DNA of 64,000 nt from Nocardia brasiliensis NBRC 14402. GTDB lineage: Bacteria > Actinomycetota > Actinomycetes > Mycobacteriales > Mycobacteriaceae. Shown here piece after piece: positions 1-7,844 of the stretch. The stretch covers positions 1 through 64,000 of the forward strand of contig NZ_BAFT02000020.1 in the NCBI RefSeq assembly GCF_000308475.2, written 5' to 3'. The notes under the pieces were generated by a model, which saw only the letters and a program-made list of their open reading frames with translations, was not told where the DNA came from and ran no database searches. Every line of letters starts with the position of its first letter. Within the stretch, counting starts at the first letter, position 1. A program made the translations under genes and the position numbers.

Positions 1-50
1 CCGCCGTCATCGACCGGGTGGCCCGCACCGCCGCGCGGGCCGCGGCATGA
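1..50 (+). CDS. C-terminal tail of an upstream gene (partial)
   Basis: The frame starting at base 3 is open and reads AVIDRVARTAARAAA before a TGA at 48-50. That stop overlaps the ATG of the next gene (ATGA), so the two are translationally coupled. The tail is too short and alanine-rich to identify. By position it is the upstream partner of the glycosyltransferase in one operon. Confidence 0.6.
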   Translation, partial: AVIDRVARTAARAAA

Positions 51-898
51 CTCCCCCGACCACCGTCATCACCCTGGCGGCGGGACGAACCGGCCACCTG
101 CGCAACCAGTTTCGCGGTCTCGCCGCGAGCGGCGCACAGCCGGACGAGCACATCGTGGTGGCGATGGGCGATCCCGCCGTCCTCGACCTCGCCCGGCGAC
201 ACGGCGCGCACGGCGTCTGGCTGGACGGGGAGCCGCCCCGGCTGCCCCTGGCCCGGGCACGCAATCTGGGCGCCAGGACGGCACTCGCGCGGGGCGCGGA
301 ACTGCTGGTCTTCCTCGACGTGGACTGCATTCCGAGCCCCGGCCTGCTCGGCCGCTACCAGGCCGCGGCGGACGCCGAGCCGCGGCTGCTGTGCGGCCCC
401 GTGACCTACCTGCCGCCCGCCCCGCCCGGCGGCTACGACCTGTCCGCGCTGCACCGGCAGCGCGACCCGCATCCGGCGCGACCGGACCCACCGGCGCGGA
501 CCCACGCCGACAGCACGGATTTCGACCTCTTCTGGTCGCTCTCGTTCGCCGTCACCGCCGAGACCTGGCGCCGGGTGGGCGGCTTCTGCACCCGCTACCG
601 GGGTTACGGCGGCGAAGACACCGACTTCGCCTACAAGGCGGCGGCCGTGGGCGCGCGCCTGCGCTGGGTGGGCGGCGCGGACGCCTATCATCAACACCAC
701 CCGGTCTCGGACCCGCCGATCGAGCACCTCGACGAAATACTCGTCAACGCAACAACTTTCCATCGTCGCTGGTCGCGCTGGCCGATGCGGGGCTGGCTCG
801 ACGGCTTCGCCGCCGCCGGGCACATCGCCTACGACGACGCGGCGCAGCGCTGGGAGCTGGTTCGCACACCCGTCGACAGCACAGCCGTCGGACATTGA
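47..898 (+). CDS. Family 2 (GT-A fold) glycosyltransferase
   Basis: This 283-residue protein has the layout of a GT-A glycosyltransferase. A nucleotide-sugar region includes LARARNLGA (68-76), a metal-binding DVD triad sits at 91-93, and a C-terminal GGEDTDFAYKA block (188-198) resembles the galactosyltransferase C-terminal domain. HQHH follows at 215-218. There is no signal peptide or membrane segment, so it should act in the cytoplasm on an activated sugar and an unknown acceptor. It starts inside the stop codon of the preceding gene. A good ribosome binding site for the next gene follows directly, so it probably shares a transcript with both neighbours. The acceptor and linkage cannot be read from sequence. 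Confidence 0.82.
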   Translation: MTPPTTVITLAAGRTGHLRNQFRGLAASGAQPDEHIVVAMGDPAVLDLARRHGAHGVWLDGEPPRLPLARARNLGARTALARGAELLVFLDVDCIPSPGLLGRYQAAADAEPRLLCGPVTYLPPAPPGGYDLSALHRQRDPHPARPDPPARTHADSTDFDLFWSLSFAVTAETWRRVGGFCTRYRGYGGEDTDFAYKAAAVGARLRWVGGADAYHQHHPVSDPPIEHLDEILVNATTFHRRWSRWPMRGWLDGFAAAGHIAYDDAAQRWELVRTPVDSTAVGH

Positions 899-911
899 TA
901 GGAGGTCAGCA

Positions 912-1349
912 ATGCAACGAAGTTCCGGCCGCGACACGCGGTTGCGCACCGCCCGTGGTCTGGCGGTCGTCCTGGAGGTGCCCGGCTATCGGGAATTCGT
1001 GTTCAGTGCCGACCGGGTGCGAGTGCCCACCGTCGACGGCGTCCAGGTGCTCGAGCCGGGCCACGACCGGATGGACGTGGCTCTCGACATCGGGGTGCTC
1101 ACGGTGCGGGCGGGCGCGCGGGAGTGGCTGGCGGCGCTGCACGGTGGCGAGCTACGCGCGATCGACGACGAGATCCGTTTGACGGCACAGGGATTGGAGT
1201 TCGCGGAACGGATCGACGTGGTCCGCGCGCGCACCGCGCAGACCGACGCGGCCCAGCGGCTGACCGACGATCGCTCGGATGACGAAGCCCGAGCGGCCTT
1301 GCAGCGCGCGAATGTCCGGCTCGCGGTCGCAGCGCGCGTGCACAGCTGA
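912..1349 (+). CDS. Orphan F1-ATPase epsilon-subunit-like protein
   Basis: The 145-residue product starts at an ATG five bases after a perfect AGGAGGT. Its middle section follows the layout of the ATP synthase epsilon subunit: a short beta-strand beginning, VRVPTVDG, LEPGHD, a GVLTVRAG strand and the GGELRAIDDEI strand pair, then ERIDVVRAR leading into a two-helix C-terminal region. In the F1 complex that subunit sits on the central stalk and can inhibit ATP hydrolysis. No other ATP synthase gene is nearby, so it is either an accessory paralogue or a protein that has reused the fold. Assignment rests on pattern recognition of the fold and is moderately sure. Confidence 0.6.
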   Translation: MQRSSGRDTRLRTARGLAVVLEVPGYREFVFSADRVRVPTVDGVQVLEPGHDRMDVALDIGVLTVRAGAREWLAALHGGELRAIDDEIRLTAQGLEFAERIDVVRARTAQTDAAQRLTDDRSDDEARAALQRANVRLAVAARVHS

Positions 1350-1358
1350 GCGGGCCGC

Positions 1359-1718
1359 TCAACTCGCGACGGCACCGCCGCCGATGCTCAGGAAGACGGT
1401 CATGAGCACGAACAGGAACCATCCCGCACCCTGCCAGATCGGCCAGTTCCGGCCGCGCCGCCACTGCTGATACGTCCGGATGAAGGCGCCGATGCCACCG
1501 AGCAGAACTACCGCGGCGGGACCGGCCAGCACCGCGGTCTTGGCCGGCGTGTCACACAACGTACTCGCCGCGGCCGCACAGGCCGCCCGATTCGCCGCCC
1601 ACACCGTCGTCACCACGAACACCGCCGCCGCCACCCCCAGCACCGCCAGCACATAGGCCGCGGCCTGGCGGAACGTACCTTCGTCGGTCCACCGCTTCTC
1701 GACATCCTCGGTCCGCAC
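1359..1718 (-). CDS. Small three-helix membrane protein, unknown function
   Basis: The protein has about 119 residues and three hydrophobic stretches: after an acidic start, in the middle (AVLAGPAAVVLLGGIGAF) and near the C terminus (GWFLFVLMTVFLSIGGG). A short loop between the first two carries cysteines (AACAAAASTLC), and a basic RRGRNW segment precedes the last helix. GTG codons occur at 1727 and 1718. A GGGAGGTGA Shine-Dalgarno lies across the first, which makes the second at normal spacing the better start. It lies convergent to the epsilon-like gene. I do not recognise a family. Confidence 0.6.
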   Translation of the reverse strand: MRTEDVEKRWTDEGTFRQAAAYVLAVLGVAAAVFVVTTVWAANRAACAAAASTLCDTPAKTAVLAGPAAVVLLGGIGAFIRTYQQWRRGRNWPIWQGAGWFLFVLMTVFLSIGGGAVAS

Positions 1719-1910
1719 CGTGCTCACCTCCCGTCGAAGCGGCTACTTCGCCGCCTGTTCAGGCACTACCCGGTGGGCTGCCGTCAAACAGGTGCGGGTC
1801 CGGCGCCGCGCGCATGATCGCGATCACACGACTTTTCCTGAACCTGCCGATTGCCGCGGCGCGGGCCGGGTAGCGCGTGACTGTGCCCAACCCGACAAGC
1901 GAGGAGGATC

Positions 1911-2216
1911 ATGGTCAGCCACGACGTCATCGCCCAGCTCCGCCAGGACATCACGACCGCGGAGAACGCGGGTGATCAAGCCGCCACCGATCGCCTGCGC
2001 GCGGAACTGAGCGACGCGATCGACGCACTCGACAACACCGATTCCGGCGACGAAAACGCCGGCGGTCTCGCCGGTACCGGCGCCGCCCCGCAGCCGTCCG
2101 AGGCGCCCCGGCGCGCGGCCGCCGATCTCGGTCCAGGTAGTTACGACGGCACCGACGATCTTCCGGCCAATATCCCGGGCGCGGTCCCCGAGGACGCGCA
2201 GGAGCCGCCGGATTGA
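1911..2216 (+). CDS. Small acidic hypothetical protein
   Basis: The 101-residue acidic protein has a helical first half (residues 1-45, repeating D/E and R/Q with A/L heptad-like spacing) and a disordered second half rich in Gly, Pro, Asp and Ala. A strong AGGAGG lies just before the ATG. It has no signal peptide or membrane segment. The next small gene follows 14 bases after its stop, so they form a two-gene unit. The leading helix could be a short coiled coil. Function is unknown. Confidence 0.6.
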   Translation: MVSHDVIAQLRQDITTAENAGDQAATDRLRAELSDAIDALDNTDSGDENAGGLAGTGAAPQPSEAPRRAAADLGPGSYDGTDDLPANIPGAVPEDAQEPPD

Positions 2217-2230
2217 GGAAAGGAACGAGC

Positions 2231-2464
2231 ATGGTTTCGATGGATCCCGATCCCGCCAAGACCCCCGGCCTGGAGCCGGGCGGCGGCGTCGCGCCGGGCA
2301 CCACACCCCCGGACACACCGCAGACCTCCGGGCTCTCGGCCCCTGAGCCACGCACCCGGAACCGATTCCCGATCACCGGCATCGCGGCCATCGTCGCGGG
2401 GGCGTTGATCGTCGCGGTCTTCGCCGCGGTGGCGATCGGCCTCGTCGTCATGGCGATCGGCTAG
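2231..2464 (+). CDS. DUF6480-type small membrane protein
   Basis: This 77-residue protein starts with an acidic, proline-rich segment that includes PAKTPGLEPGGGVAPG. It ends with one long hydrophobic helix, so it is a single-pass tail-anchored membrane protein. The GLEPGGGV-P-G-T/D-TPP pattern is what I associate with the DUF6480 family of actinomycete small proteins, from memory. A TTG lies in frame at 2213, but the ATG at 2231 has GAGGAAAGGA upstream and is preferred. Its stop overlaps by four bases the stop of the convergent antiporter gene. Function is unknown. Confidence 0.62.
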   Translation: MVSMDPDPAKTPGLEPGGGVAPGTTPPDTPQTSGLSAPEPRTRNRFPITGIAAIVAGALIVAVFAAVAIGLVVMAIG

Positions 2465-3813
2465 CCGCCTCCGGACGCGGCGCGCTGCGGCAGTTCCTCA
2501 CGTACGGGTTCGATGCCGCGGCGGCGCAAATCGTCGCCCGAGAGCAGCGGCCAGCCTCTACGCAGCACGTGGTCCAGCCAGAAACCGCAGGCCTGCGAGG
2601 TGAGGACGGCGGTGAGGACCAGTGTCGTGTAGAAGGTGGCGTTGATGATGCCCGCGTCGAAGGCGACGGAGGCCATGACGATGCCCGGTCCGCCGCGCGC
2701 GTTCTGCGTGATCGCGAGATTGACGATGTCGAGCCGGTTCATCCCGGCCAGCTTGGCCCCGAGACCGACGGACAGGAACACCACCAGTGAGGTGCCGAGC
2801 AGGAACCCCGCGAGCATGAGCGGGTCGAAGGTCTTGGTCAGGTCGAGCCGGTAGCCGACGATGGCGAAGTAGAGCGGGACGAAGAAATGCCCCGCCACCT
2901 CGCCGAGCGCGTGCATGGGTGCCTGAAACCGTTCCTGCTCTGTACCTTTCATCCCGCCCATGACGCCGAATCCGGCCAGCAGGGCGGCGAAGGCGAGCGT
3001 CACGTCCAGCGCCGCCGCGAGCGAAACGTAGCCCAGGAACACGACGAGCATCCATGCGATGGGCGAATTGCGCGCCACCACGTTCCATCCGGCGCGCGAG
3101 AGTTTGCGCAACACCGCGGGCATGACGGTGAGCGCCAGCAGCACGAAGCAGGCGTTCACCGCCATGTGCTCGCCGATGGTGGCGGCCAGGTCACCGCCGG
3201 CGGACATCGAACTCGCCGAAGCGATCGCGGTGGCCACGGACAGCACGCCCCACAGGGCGATGTCCTCGAGTACCGCGGAGCCGAGTTGCAGGCTGGCGAA
3301 CCGGGTGTGCAGGATGCCCAGGTCATAGAAGATCTTGGTGATCACCGGAATCGAGGTCACCGCCGTGGCGGCCGCGAAGACGAGCACCACCGCGTGCGCA
3401 CTGCCCGCGGTGCCGGTGAACGCGTCGAGTGGCAGCAGCGGTGCGGCGCCGAGCGCGAGAAAGAACGGCAGCGGGGTGCCGATGCCCAGAATCCAGGCGG
3501 TGGCCCTGCGGTTCTGCGATCCCAGCAGATGCTTTGCGGCACAACCCGATACGAACATCAGCAGGAGCAGGCCGAGGTGGTACAGGAAGCCGAGCAGCAC
3601 CGCCCTGCTGGCCGCGTCGTCGGTGCCGAACAGCTCGGTCGCAAAGCCGGGCGCGAGCTGTCCGAGTACCGTTGGCCCGAGCAGGATTCCGGCCAGGATC
3701 TCGCCGACGACCTTGGGCTGACGCAGCTTACGGAACAGCTGCCCGAGCAGATTGGCCGCCAGCAGCAGCACCAGGACGGCCAGCAGGACCTGCCCGAGTT
3801 GCGGATTCGTCAT
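2461..3813 (-). CDS. CPA2-family cation/proton antiporter (Kef-type membrane domain)
   Basis: The 450-residue protein has about 12 hydrophobic segments and the CPA2 signature near the N terminus (RQPKVVGEILAGILLGP, about 34-50). The family's NARGGPG motif sits in the C-terminal third. There is no TrkA-N regulatory domain, so it is the transport module alone, probably exchanging Na+ or K+ for protons across the plasma membrane. I chose the ATG at 3813 because it has AGGAAAG upstream and begins just before the first helix. The reading frame is open a further 26 codons upstream without membrane character. It is the last gene of the minus-strand cluster, 35 bases after the ATP-grasp gene, so it may be co-transcribed and give ion tolerance or self-protection, or be an unrelated neighbour. 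Confidence 0.85.
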   Translation of the reverse strand: MTNPQLGQVLLAVLVLLLAANLLGQLFRKLRQPKVVGEILAGILLGPTVLGQLAPGFATELFGTDDAASRAVLLGFLYHLGLLLLMFVSGCAAKHLLGSQNRRATAWILGIGTPLPFFLALGAAPLLPLDAFTGTAGSAHAVVLVFAAATAVTSIPVITKIFYDLGILHTRFASLQLGSAVLEDIALWGVLSVATAIASASSMSAGGDLAATIGEHMAVNACFVLLALTVMPAVLRKLSRAGWNVVARNSPIAWMLVVFLGYVSLAAALDVTLAFAALLAGFGVMGGMKGTEQERFQAPMHALGEVAGHFFVPLYFAIVGYRLDLTKTFDPLMLAGFLLGTSLVVFLSVGLGAKLAGMNRLDIVNLAITQNARGGPGIVMASVAFDAGIINATFYTTLVLTAVLTSQACGFWLDHVLRRGWPLLSGDDLRRRGIEPVREELPQRAASGGG

Positions 3814-3848
3814 CGAAACCTGCTGCTTTCCTGGTCGGGGCGACGCGG

Positions 3849-5114
3849 CTACAGCAACTCGTGCTCGAGTCGGCGTAGCGCCTGATAGCACCGCTCGATC
3901 TCGGCGGCGTCCGGGTGCACGAGGAATACGACACCGGGCGAGGAGTTGAGATCGACCGTCGGCCTGGTCAACGTCTGATCACCGATCCGGAACCGCACGC
4001 TCTCCACCGCGGGCAGTCGTTCGAGCTCGTCCCGGAGCACGGGTGCGGGCAGCGGAACCTCGCGGTGCGCAATGAGATTCACACAGCGCGCGTGCTCGCG
4101 CCGGGTGTACACGGCCGGCTGGGTGGCCAGCGCGTTGCCGCCGCCGAGGTAGCAGTCCATCGTCAGGTCCACCTGATTCACCCCGGTGCACCGATCGAGG
4201 GCACGCGGATTGGCCAGGCCGGATAATCGCGCCCCGGTCTCCAGCAGTACCGGACCTGCTGCGGTATAGATCAATTCGGTGTGCGCGGGCCCGTTCACGA
4301 TGCCCAGCGCGTCCAGCACGCCCACGACGTAGTCGAGGATCTCGTCGAACCGCGGGTCCGACCGCGCGAGCAGATCCTCGTAGTCGTAGATCCTGCGGTT
4401 GTCCCGCACGGTCTTCTTGTGGCTGATCCAGGCATCGGTGAACCAGTGCATCCCGTCGCGGCTGACGGAATTGACGATGTACTCCTCCCCCACCAGATAC
4501 TCCTGGGCCAGCACCGCCGCATTGGTCCGCAGCATCAGGTTCGTCTTGCCGATGATCGTGCGGACCGCGGTGCGCACCTGCGCCTCGGTATCGCTGATGA
4601 ACACGTCGTCGGAGCCCGCGCTGTCGAGCGGCTTGACCACCATGCGTGCGAGCCCGGCCGCGCGCCGCCAGGCCAGCAGGTCGGCCACCTCGCTGGTCCG
4701 CCGCTGCCGCGCGGTGCGCAACCCCGCCGCGCCGACCGCCTCCAGCATGTGGAACTTGTCCCGCCGCACATGCGACAACGCCGGATCGTTGCCGCGCAGG
4801 CCCAGTTTCGCGGCGATCTCATCGGCCACTTCCACGCCGAACTCGCTGGCCGCGATGACCGCGATCGGGGCGAGTTCGGCGAGCCGGCGCATGACGTCGT
4901 CGGCGTGGTCGGTATAGGCGAAGTCCTCGGCGAACAACTCGGCGGGCAGGCTCGCCGAGAAGGTCGCGGGCAGCCGGGCCCGGGACCGGACGTGGATCAG
5001 CCGGTACCGGTGCCAGGCTTGCAGGGCGAGCAGCGCGCCCGTGGAGAACGCGTCCACCAGGACCACGGTGGACGGATTGTCTTCGGACATCGAGCTTCCC
5101 ATCTGGGTGTTCAC
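3849..5114 (-). CDS. ATP-grasp ligase (second of two in the cluster)
   Basis: The 421-residue protein is an ATP-grasp carboxylate-amine/thiol ligase. An N-terminal Rossmann-like region is followed by the lid segment RDKFHMLEAVGAAGLRTA (about 119-136), the nucleotide-binding MVVKPLDSAGSDDVF, the EEYIVNSV strand and the acidic metal-binding end AHTELIYTAAGPVLLETGARLSG. Such enzymes make an acyl-phosphate from a carboxylic acid and ATP, then join it to an amine. BacD-like L-amino acid ligases are the closest functional analogy. Its start overlaps the stop of the mutase large subunit by four bases. With the other ATP-grasp gene it gives the cluster two potential amide-forming steps without an NRPS. 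Substrates are unknown. Confidence 0.85.
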   Translation of the reverse strand: MNTQMGSSMSEDNPSTVVLVDAFSTGALLALQAWHRYRLIHVRSRARLPATFSASLPAELFAEDFAYTDHADDVMRRLAELAPIAVIAASEFGVEVADEIAAKLGLRGNDPALSHVRRDKFHMLEAVGAAGLRTARQRRTSEVADLLAWRRAAGLARMVVKPLDSAGSDDVFISDTEAQVRTAVRTIIGKTNLMLRTNAAVLAQEYLVGEEYIVNSVSRDGMHWFTDAWISHKKTVRDNRRIYDYEDLLARSDPRFDEILDYVVGVLDALGIVNGPAHTELIYTAAGPVLLETGARLSGLANPRALDRCTGVNQVDLTMDCYLGGGNALATQPAVYTRREHARCVNLIAHREVPLPAPVLRDELERLPAVESVRFRIGDQTLTRPTVDLNSSPGVVFLVHPDAAEIERCYQALRRLEHELL

Positions 5115-6358
5115 GGAATCAGGCGGCTGTCATAGCTGTTCGCGACGTGGTCGAGCATCCCGTACAGCGCGTCGGAACCGAGCCGGGCCAGGTCGGCACG
5201 ACCGGCACTGGGCGGCAACGGAAGTCGGCCCAGCTCGCCCCAGCGCAACGCCCCCTGCTCGTCGAGCACGGTGGTCGCGGCGCCGAGGTTGTCGTTGTGC
5301 AGGCAGAACGGGACGTCGAGCAGCCCGGTGGCGAAGGCCCGCAGCAACGCCTCCCCGACGTCGGCGTGCAGAGCGAGCACCGTGTCGATGAGCAGGCGCG
5401 CCTCGGCGAGCACCTCGGCGAAGTACATGTCCGCGGCCGCGGAGGCCGGATCGAGCGGTCCGGCAGCCTCTTCCGCGGCCATGCGCAATGCCGCGATGTT
5501 CTCGGGCACCGACGGGATCTGCCAGGCCTCCGACACCGTCTTCACGATCATCCGCTCACAGCCGGTGGCGATGGCCAGCCGGGCGCTGTCGCGGATCAAC
5601 CGGCTCGCGCCGTCGGGTGTGCGCGGGAACAGCCCCATATAGGTGTAGAACACGACGTGCCAGGTCACATCGCCGAGGTACTCGGCGGCCAGGGTCCGCA
5701 GCGCCCGCAGCGCGCCGCGGTCCTGTTCGGCCAGCGTCCCCTGCGCGTAGCTGAACGACAGGTAGCGCAACCCGTGCTGCCGGAAGAAGCAGCCCTCCAG
5801 CACGCCCATCGCCACCAGCAGCGAGGGTGGGCAGAGCTGGCCGAGCAGACAGCCACCGAAACTCTCGATATGGCCGAATTCGGTTGCGTCCGCGAGGAAC
5901 CGGGTGCTCTGCGCCCACGCGTCGATGGCTTCCCGCAGCGGCAGCCTGCTGTAGGGCAGGCAGTACGAGACCGGCCCGCCCTCGGTCGCGTCCAGACCCA
6001 CCTCGACCAGCCGCTGGAAGACCCGCAACGGCAGGGCGGTGCCGTGGCGCACCTGGACCGGGAAGTTCGGCCCGTACAGTCCGGCGAGCAGCTTCCTGGT
6101 CTCCGCGACCGGATGCGAGACGAGCGGGTACCCGTTCAACTCCTCGCCCGCGGCCAGACGTTCCAGCGGCGTCCGGTAGTCGCCGACGCGGGTGTAGCTG
6201 TCCAGCGTGAGCGTGCCTATCACCGGAAAATCCAGGTAGGCCACCCGGGCGAGACCGGACCGCATCGCCGACAGGCTGCCGAACCCCATGCGCGGCTGGA
6301 CCACCAGCTGCCCGGCCGCGGCCCGGTCCGCCACGAATCGATCGAAGTACCCGGCCAC
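5111..6358 (-). CDS. glmE: Glutamate (methylaspartate) mutase large subunit, epsilon chain
   Basis: The 415-residue protein belongs to the methylaspartate mutase epsilon-chain family. The TIM-barrel subunit carries the active site and, with the small B12-binding subunit, converts L-glutamate to (2S,3S)-3-methylaspartate by a radical mechanism. Recognisable blocks are FPVIGTLTLDSYTRVGD near residue 45, ELNGYPLVSHP near 73-83, the VQVRHGT strand near 100 and the TVSEAWQIPS region in the second half. It is shorter than the roughly 480-residue fermentative clostridial enzyme. The start is GTG, one base after the stop of the PP-loop gene. Family members also occur in secondary-metabolite clusters such as those for vicenistatin and friulimicin, where they supply 3-methylaspartate. 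Confidence 0.88.
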   Translation of the reverse strand: MAGYFDRFVADRAAAGQLVVQPRMGFGSLSAMRSGLARVAYLDFPVIGTLTLDSYTRVGDYRTPLERLAAGEELNGYPLVSHPVAETRKLLAGLYGPNFPVQVRHGTALPLRVFQRLVEVGLDATEGGPVSYCLPYSRLPLREAIDAWAQSTRFLADATEFGHIESFGGCLLGQLCPPSLLVAMGVLEGCFFRQHGLRYLSFSYAQGTLAEQDRGALRALRTLAAEYLGDVTWHVVFYTYMGLFPRTPDGASRLIRDSARLAIATGCERMIVKTVSEAWQIPSVPENIAALRMAAEEAAGPLDPASAAADMYFAEVLAEARLLIDTVLALHADVGEALLRAFATGLLDVPFCLHNDNLGAATTVLDEQGALRWGELGRLPLPPSAGRADLARLGSDALYGMLDHVANSYDSRLIP

Positions 6359-6359
6359 G

Positions 6360-7844
6360 TCACCGGCCCGAGATCAGCTCTAGCGTCGGCAATCCGGACC
6401 GCGGGTCCACCGTGTGCACCTGGGACTTGTGCGGATCACCCGCGCGCACCTTGGCCATCACGGTGTCCCCGGCCGCGAAATCGACCAGGGCACTGCGATA
6501 GAGCGTGCGCAGATGGGCGACGGACAGCCCGGACACCTCGGTCAGCCACGCGGCGGCACGGTCGTCACCGGACTCGCCGCGCAGCACGGCGTGCAGAGCG
6601 GGTACGTCGCCGAGCCGCTCGGGATGGCAGCGTTCGACGAATTCCGCAAGGCGCGCACCCTCGTTCGTGAACGGCGAGAAGACCAGCGCGACCAACGCGT
6701 CCTCGCCCAGCCCGAAGGCCTTCTCCGCGAACGCCGCGGCCACCTCCCGTCGTTCCACGATCTTCTCCGGCGAGTCGTAGCGGGCGAGGGCCAGCTCGAT
6801 GAGCTGGTCGGGCATCTCCTTCTTGCGCATCATCGTCGCGGCGAATTCCAGATACTCGGTGATGCCCGCCTGATAGGTGCGGCCCTCCACGTACTGCACC
6901 CGCAGGCCGCGCAGGTGCGCCATGAGAGTCGGGTTGGCGCAATCGGATTCGGTGAAACTGAAGGCCAGATCGTCGAACCGGAAACCGAGGAAATCGACGA
7001 TCAGGTCCCAATGGTCGTGCACCCGATAGCTCACCAGGTCGTAGATGGAGACGAAGGTCGGCTGCACCGAGCGATCCCCCACCGCGACCTCGCGCTCGGC
7101 CGGTTCCTGCTCGGCGGCGCCGAACAGCTCGTGGAAGTAGGCGTCGCCGACCCCGCGCAGCGCCTGCAGCAGGTCCTGGAACGTCATGCCCTTGCGCTGT
7201 ACGTCGATGCCGATTCCCTTGGCCAGCCGCAGAATCCACGCCGCGTACAACGCCTGTTCCCGGCGCGAGTCGCCGGTCATGATCGCGTCGACCCCGCCCT
7301 GCCACCAGGCCGCGCGACCGTAGAAGTCGGCTACCGCCAGGTTGCAGCTGTTGCAGAAGGTGGGTCGGCCGTCGCCCGCCGAGCGGTGCCCGTTCATCAG
7401 CACGTCGAGCCGGTTTATCGCCACCAACTTGTCGGGCAGCGGCAGATCTACTCGGAAGCGGCGGATCTCGGTGTGGTCGATGGTGAGCAGTTCGGCCCGT
7501 TTGTCGGTCAGCAGACCCAGCGCCGAATACACCCGATCGATGTTCTCCATGACCGCGCCGACCACGCCGGCATGGCGCATGTTCGCCACCCGCATCAGGA
7601 ACGTACTGCCGTGCGCGAGTTGCAGATGCAGCTGTACGGCACGCACGAACGCGACGACGTAGGTGCTGTCCTTGCCGCCGCCGTAGGCGACCATGACCTT
7701 GTAGCCGTCGAGGCGGTCCACCCCGCCCGCGGCCTCGACCAGCTTGTCACCGACCGCCGCGACGCCGAGTTTCTCCTCCTCGGTGAGGAATCCGATCAGC
7801 TGCTCGTAGCGTGTCCGATCGTCGATACCATGTGCACTGTTCAC
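6360..7844 (-). CDS. PP-loop (adenine nucleotide alpha-hydrolase-like) ATPase with CxxC
   Basis: The 494-residue protein carries a PP-loop YGGGKDS at 54-60, the pyrophosphate-binding motif of N-type ATP pyrophosphatases, which adenylate a carbonyl oxygen and replace it with nitrogen or sulphur. A CNSCN motif follows at 164-168, then TGDSRREQ about 25 residues later, which probably closes the nucleotide site. Paired cysteines are common in family members that use sulphide, ammonia or a metal. The C-terminal half (about 240-494) is helical with no domain I recognise. The GTG start is set by a GTGA overlap with the upstream ATP-grasp gene; the open frame extends further upstream but there it is antisense-like. 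It may make an amide, amidine or thioamide in this pathway. The substrate is unknown. Confidence 0.78.
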   Translation of the reverse strand: MNSAHGIDDRTRYEQLIGFLTEEEKLGVAAVGDKLVEAAGGVDRLDGYKVMVAYGGGKDSTYVVAFVRAVQLHLQLAHGSTFLMRVANMRHAGVVGAVMENIDRVYSALGLLTDKRAELLTIDHTEIRRFRVDLPLPDKLVAINRLDVLMNGHRSAGDGRPTFCNSCNLAVADFYGRAAWWQGGVDAIMTGDSRREQALYAAWILRLAKGIGIDVQRKGMTFQDLLQALRGVGDAYFHELFGAAEQEPAEREVAVGDRSVQPTFVSIYDLVSYRVHDHWDLIVDFLGFRFDDLAFSFTESDCANPTLMAHLRGLRVQYVEGRTYQAGITEYLEFAATMMRKKEMPDQLIELALARYDSPEKIVERREVAAAFAEKAFGLGEDALVALVFSPFTNEGARLAEFVERCHPERLGDVPALHAVLRGESGDDRAAAWLTEVSGLSVAHLRTLYRSALVDFAAGDTVMAKVRAGDPHKSQVHTVDPRSGLPTLELISGR

